Origin: Streptomyces sp. NBC_01454
Lineage (GTDB): Bacteria; Actinomycetota; Actinomycetes; Streptomycetales; Streptomycetaceae
NCBI RefSeq assembly: GCF_036227565.1
Contig: NZ_CP109460.1
Coordinates: forward strand, 558,001 to 622,000
Reading direction: 5' to 3'
Length of the DNA stretch: 64,000 nt
Numbering within the stretch: position 1 is the first letter of the stretch; each line of letters begins with the position of its first letter. Position numbers and translations under genes: made by a program. A model generated the notes under the pieces. The model was not told the DNA's origin and searched no databases. It worked only from the letters and a program-made list of their open reading frames with translations. Of the stretch, positions 62,583 to 64,000 are shown one piece after another.

Positions 62583-63953
62583 TCACACCCGCCACCAGCT
62601 GAGGAATCCGCTCCACCAGCTGCCCTTCTGGGGCTTGCCCTGCTGCTCCCGGCCCCGGGCGTCTCCCCCGCCGGCACCGCCGGCCGCGGCGGGCAGCGGA
62701 CCCCGCCGCTCGCTGCGTACCGGGGTGAAGCGCGCGGGCAGCGCGTTGAGCGCCCGGTGGAACGGGCCGGGCCGCCAGGTCAGCGTCTGTGCGGGGACGC
62801 CCAGTTCGATGTCGGGCAGCGTGTTCAGCAGCTTCTCGATCGCCCGTATGGAGATCAGCAGCGCGGGGTCCTTCGCCGGGCAGGCGTGCGGACCCGCGCC
62901 CCAGGCCAGATGGGCCCGCTTGCTGAACGTCTGCCGGCTCGCGGACAGGCTCGGGTCGGCGTTGGCCGCCGCGAAGCTGATGAGCACCGGTGTGCCGGCC
63001 GCCAGCTTGGTCCCGGAGAGTTTCACCTCGTGCACCGGGTAGTGCGTGGCGTAGTTGGCGATCGGCGGGCTGTTCCACAGCACCTCGTTGAGCGCGTCCT
63101 CGACCAGGACGTCGCCGCCCCCCTGCGGGCCGCCGGCGAACTCCTCGTCGGACAGCAGCAGCCGCAGCGCGTTGGCGATGATGTTCTGCACCGGTTCGGT
63201 GCCCGCGCCGATGAGCAGGGCGAGCTGGTGGACCATCTCCTCGTCGGTCAGCCGCGACTGATGCTGCATCAGCCAGGAGGTGACGTCCTCGCCCGGCGCG
63301 TTGCGCTTCAGCGTGACCAGCTCGAACAGGGCGCCCGCCATGACCTCGTTGGCCCGCTCCACATCGACGCCGTCGAAGAGGTTGGAGATGGCACTGATCA
63401 GCCGGTCGCCGATTTCCGCCGGGCAGCCGAACAGGTCGTTGAAGACCAGCAGCGGTAGCAGCTGGGCATAGTCACTGATCAGGTCGGCCTTGCCCCGGAG
63501 GCCGAACTGGTCGATGAGGTACGCCGCGACGCGGTCGACATGCCGGCTCACCCGGTGCATGTCCAGGCGCGCGAGGCTCTCCGTCACCGCCTGGCGCAGC
63601 CGCAGGTGCTCGGCGCCGTCGGAGAACATGCAATTCGGCCGGTACATCATCATGGGCAGCACGGGGCTGTCCAGCGGCACACGCCCCTCGTTCAGTGCGC
63701 GCCACCGGCGGGAGTCCCGGGCGAAGGTGTCCGGGTTCTGCAGGACGTGGAGCGCTGTGGCGTAGTCCGTGACGAGTTCGGCCTCCACACCGGGAGCCAG
63801 CTCGACGGGCGCGCTGGGGCCGTACTGCCGCATCGTCTCGTAGAACGCGTCCGCTGCGGCGGCGAATTCCGGCCCGTGCAGGGGCACCCTTTCGCCGCCG
63901 GCGTGCGCGGGGCAGCCTGGCGGCGGAGTCTGGAATTCCGAGTGAGATTGCAT
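62583..63953 (-). CDS. Conservon-type cytochrome P450 lacking ExxR (CYP157-like)
   Basis: A 456-residue P450-fold protein. The heme Cys is C358 in WGAGPHACPAKD, but the K-helix reads E290-V-L-W293 in place of the ExxR that is nearly universal in P450s. Loss of ExxR with EVLW is the published peculiarity of Streptomyces CYP157 enzymes, which sit at the end of conservon operons as CvnE. The I-helix IGAGTEPVQN lacks the usual Thr spacing. The C-terminal 50 residues are Gly/Ala-rich and end with a Trp-rich stretch. AGGAG, overlapping the stop of the upstream gene, precedes the ATG. Confidence 0.9.
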   Translation of the reverse strand: MQSHSEFQTPPPGCPAHAGGERVPLHGPEFAAAADAFYETMRQYGPSAPVELAPGVEAELVTDYATALHVLQNPDTFARDSRRWRALNEGRVPLDSPVLPMMMYRPNCMFSDGAEHLRLRQAVTESLARLDMHRVSRHVDRVAAYLIDQFGLRGKADLISDYAQLLPLLVFNDLFGCPAEIGDRLISAISNLFDGVDVERANEVMAGALFELVTLKRNAPGEDVTSWLMQHQSRLTDEEMVHQLALLIGAGTEPVQNIIANALRLLLSDEEFAGGPQGGGDVLVEDALNEVLWNSPPIANYATHYPVHEVKLSGTKLAAGTPVLISFAAANADPSLSASRQTFSKRAHLAWGAGPHACPAKDPALLISIRAIEKLLNTLPDIELGVPAQTLTWRPGPFHRALNALPARFTPVRSERRGPLPAAAGGAGGGDARGREQQGKPQKGSWWSGFLSWWRV

Positions 63954-63963
63954 GGCTGAGCTC

Positions 63964-64000
63964 CTAGTTGACGCGGGACTGTAGATATCGCACGAGTGCG
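63964..64000 (-). CDS. 3' end of an upstream gene, probably conservon GTPase CvnD
   Basis: On the minus strand the frame beginning at 63999 reads ALVRYLQSRVN followed by TAG (63966-63964), ten bases before the P450 start. The stop lies inside the AGGAG that serves the P450. A short basic C-terminus of this kind, upstream of a CYP157, is what a CvnD GTPase end would look like, but only 11 codons are in the window, so the identity is inference from context. Confidence 0.4.
   Translation of the reverse strand, partial: ALVRYLQSRVN

Overview
The window is about 72% G+C by eye, with strong third-position GC, GTG/TTG starts, leaderless-looking genes and long GC-rich terminator hairpins. With a chaplin, a c-di-AMP riboswitch ahead of a NlpC/P60 wall hydrolase, a urease operon ordered ABCFGD and a P450 typical of conservons, it is almost certainly a Streptomyces chromosome segment. 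The order tripeptidyl aminopeptidase, urease, biotin genes, purB recalls the S. coelicolor SCO1230 to SCO1254 stretch (from memory, not checked). No rRNA, tRNA, insertion sequence, prophage or CRISPR array was seen.

Layout. 1-5.4 kb: a PlsC-type acyltransferase, an NAD-dependent epimerase-like protein, a bacterial-type poly(ADP-ribose) glycohydrolase and a secreted tripeptidyl aminopeptidase. 5.4-7.6 kb: an operon of three Roadblock/LC7 proteins and one DUF4388/PATAN-like protein, with no GTPase or kinase. 7.6-12.3 kb: the urease operon ureABCFGD on the minus strand. 12.8-16.1 kb: a secreted M28 aminopeptidase; a solitary Phd/YefM-type antitoxin divergent from a ClpP paralogue plus a small partner protein; and a NlpC/P60 protein whose leader carries a c-di-AMP riboswitch and a perfect CRP-type site. 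16.1-22.5 kb: a LysE exporter/LysR pair, then bioF divergent from bioB-bioA-bioD. 22.7-28.4 kb: methyltransferase, a ribbon-helix-helix antitoxin with a degenerate Fic/Doc-like toxin, a CAP-domain protein, a GNAT protein and two tandem CNNM/CBS membrane proteins. 28.4-39.4 kb: a decayed flavin monooxygenase behind a double TetR-type operator, TetR, GDSL hydrolase, purB, a MUG glycosylase, a secreted phosphoesterase with an MFS transporter, ROK and GntR regulators, an alpha/beta hydrolase and a frameshifted YciI pseudogene. 39.4-52.6 kb: VOC protein, PhoD-like phosphatase, a membrane-ACT-GNAT protein, a DUF885 protein, an ATP-grasp/GNAT fusion, an SDR, sbcD-sbcC and a His-rich chaplin. 52.7-64 kb: an APC permease, an IMPACT-family protein, an SseB/type-VII-associated protein, a CoA-binding protein, YbaK, a XRE-cupin/EamA pair, two left-handed beta-helix proteins, and a minus-strand operon of two P450s and an enoyl-CoA hydratase-like protein that appears to be the 3' end of a conservon running off the right edge.

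How the genes fit together. Complete pathways are urea hydrolysis and the late steps of biotin synthesis (KAPA to biotin). Several small regulatory modules stand out: the GTPase-less Roadblock operon, the Phd-ClpP pair with YefM-like TGTACA operator motifs, the TetR operator in front of a dying monooxygenase, and the second-messenger controlled wall hydrolase. These are the best places to look for undescribed biology. All calls rest on reading the sequence and on remembered family knowledge; no database search was run.
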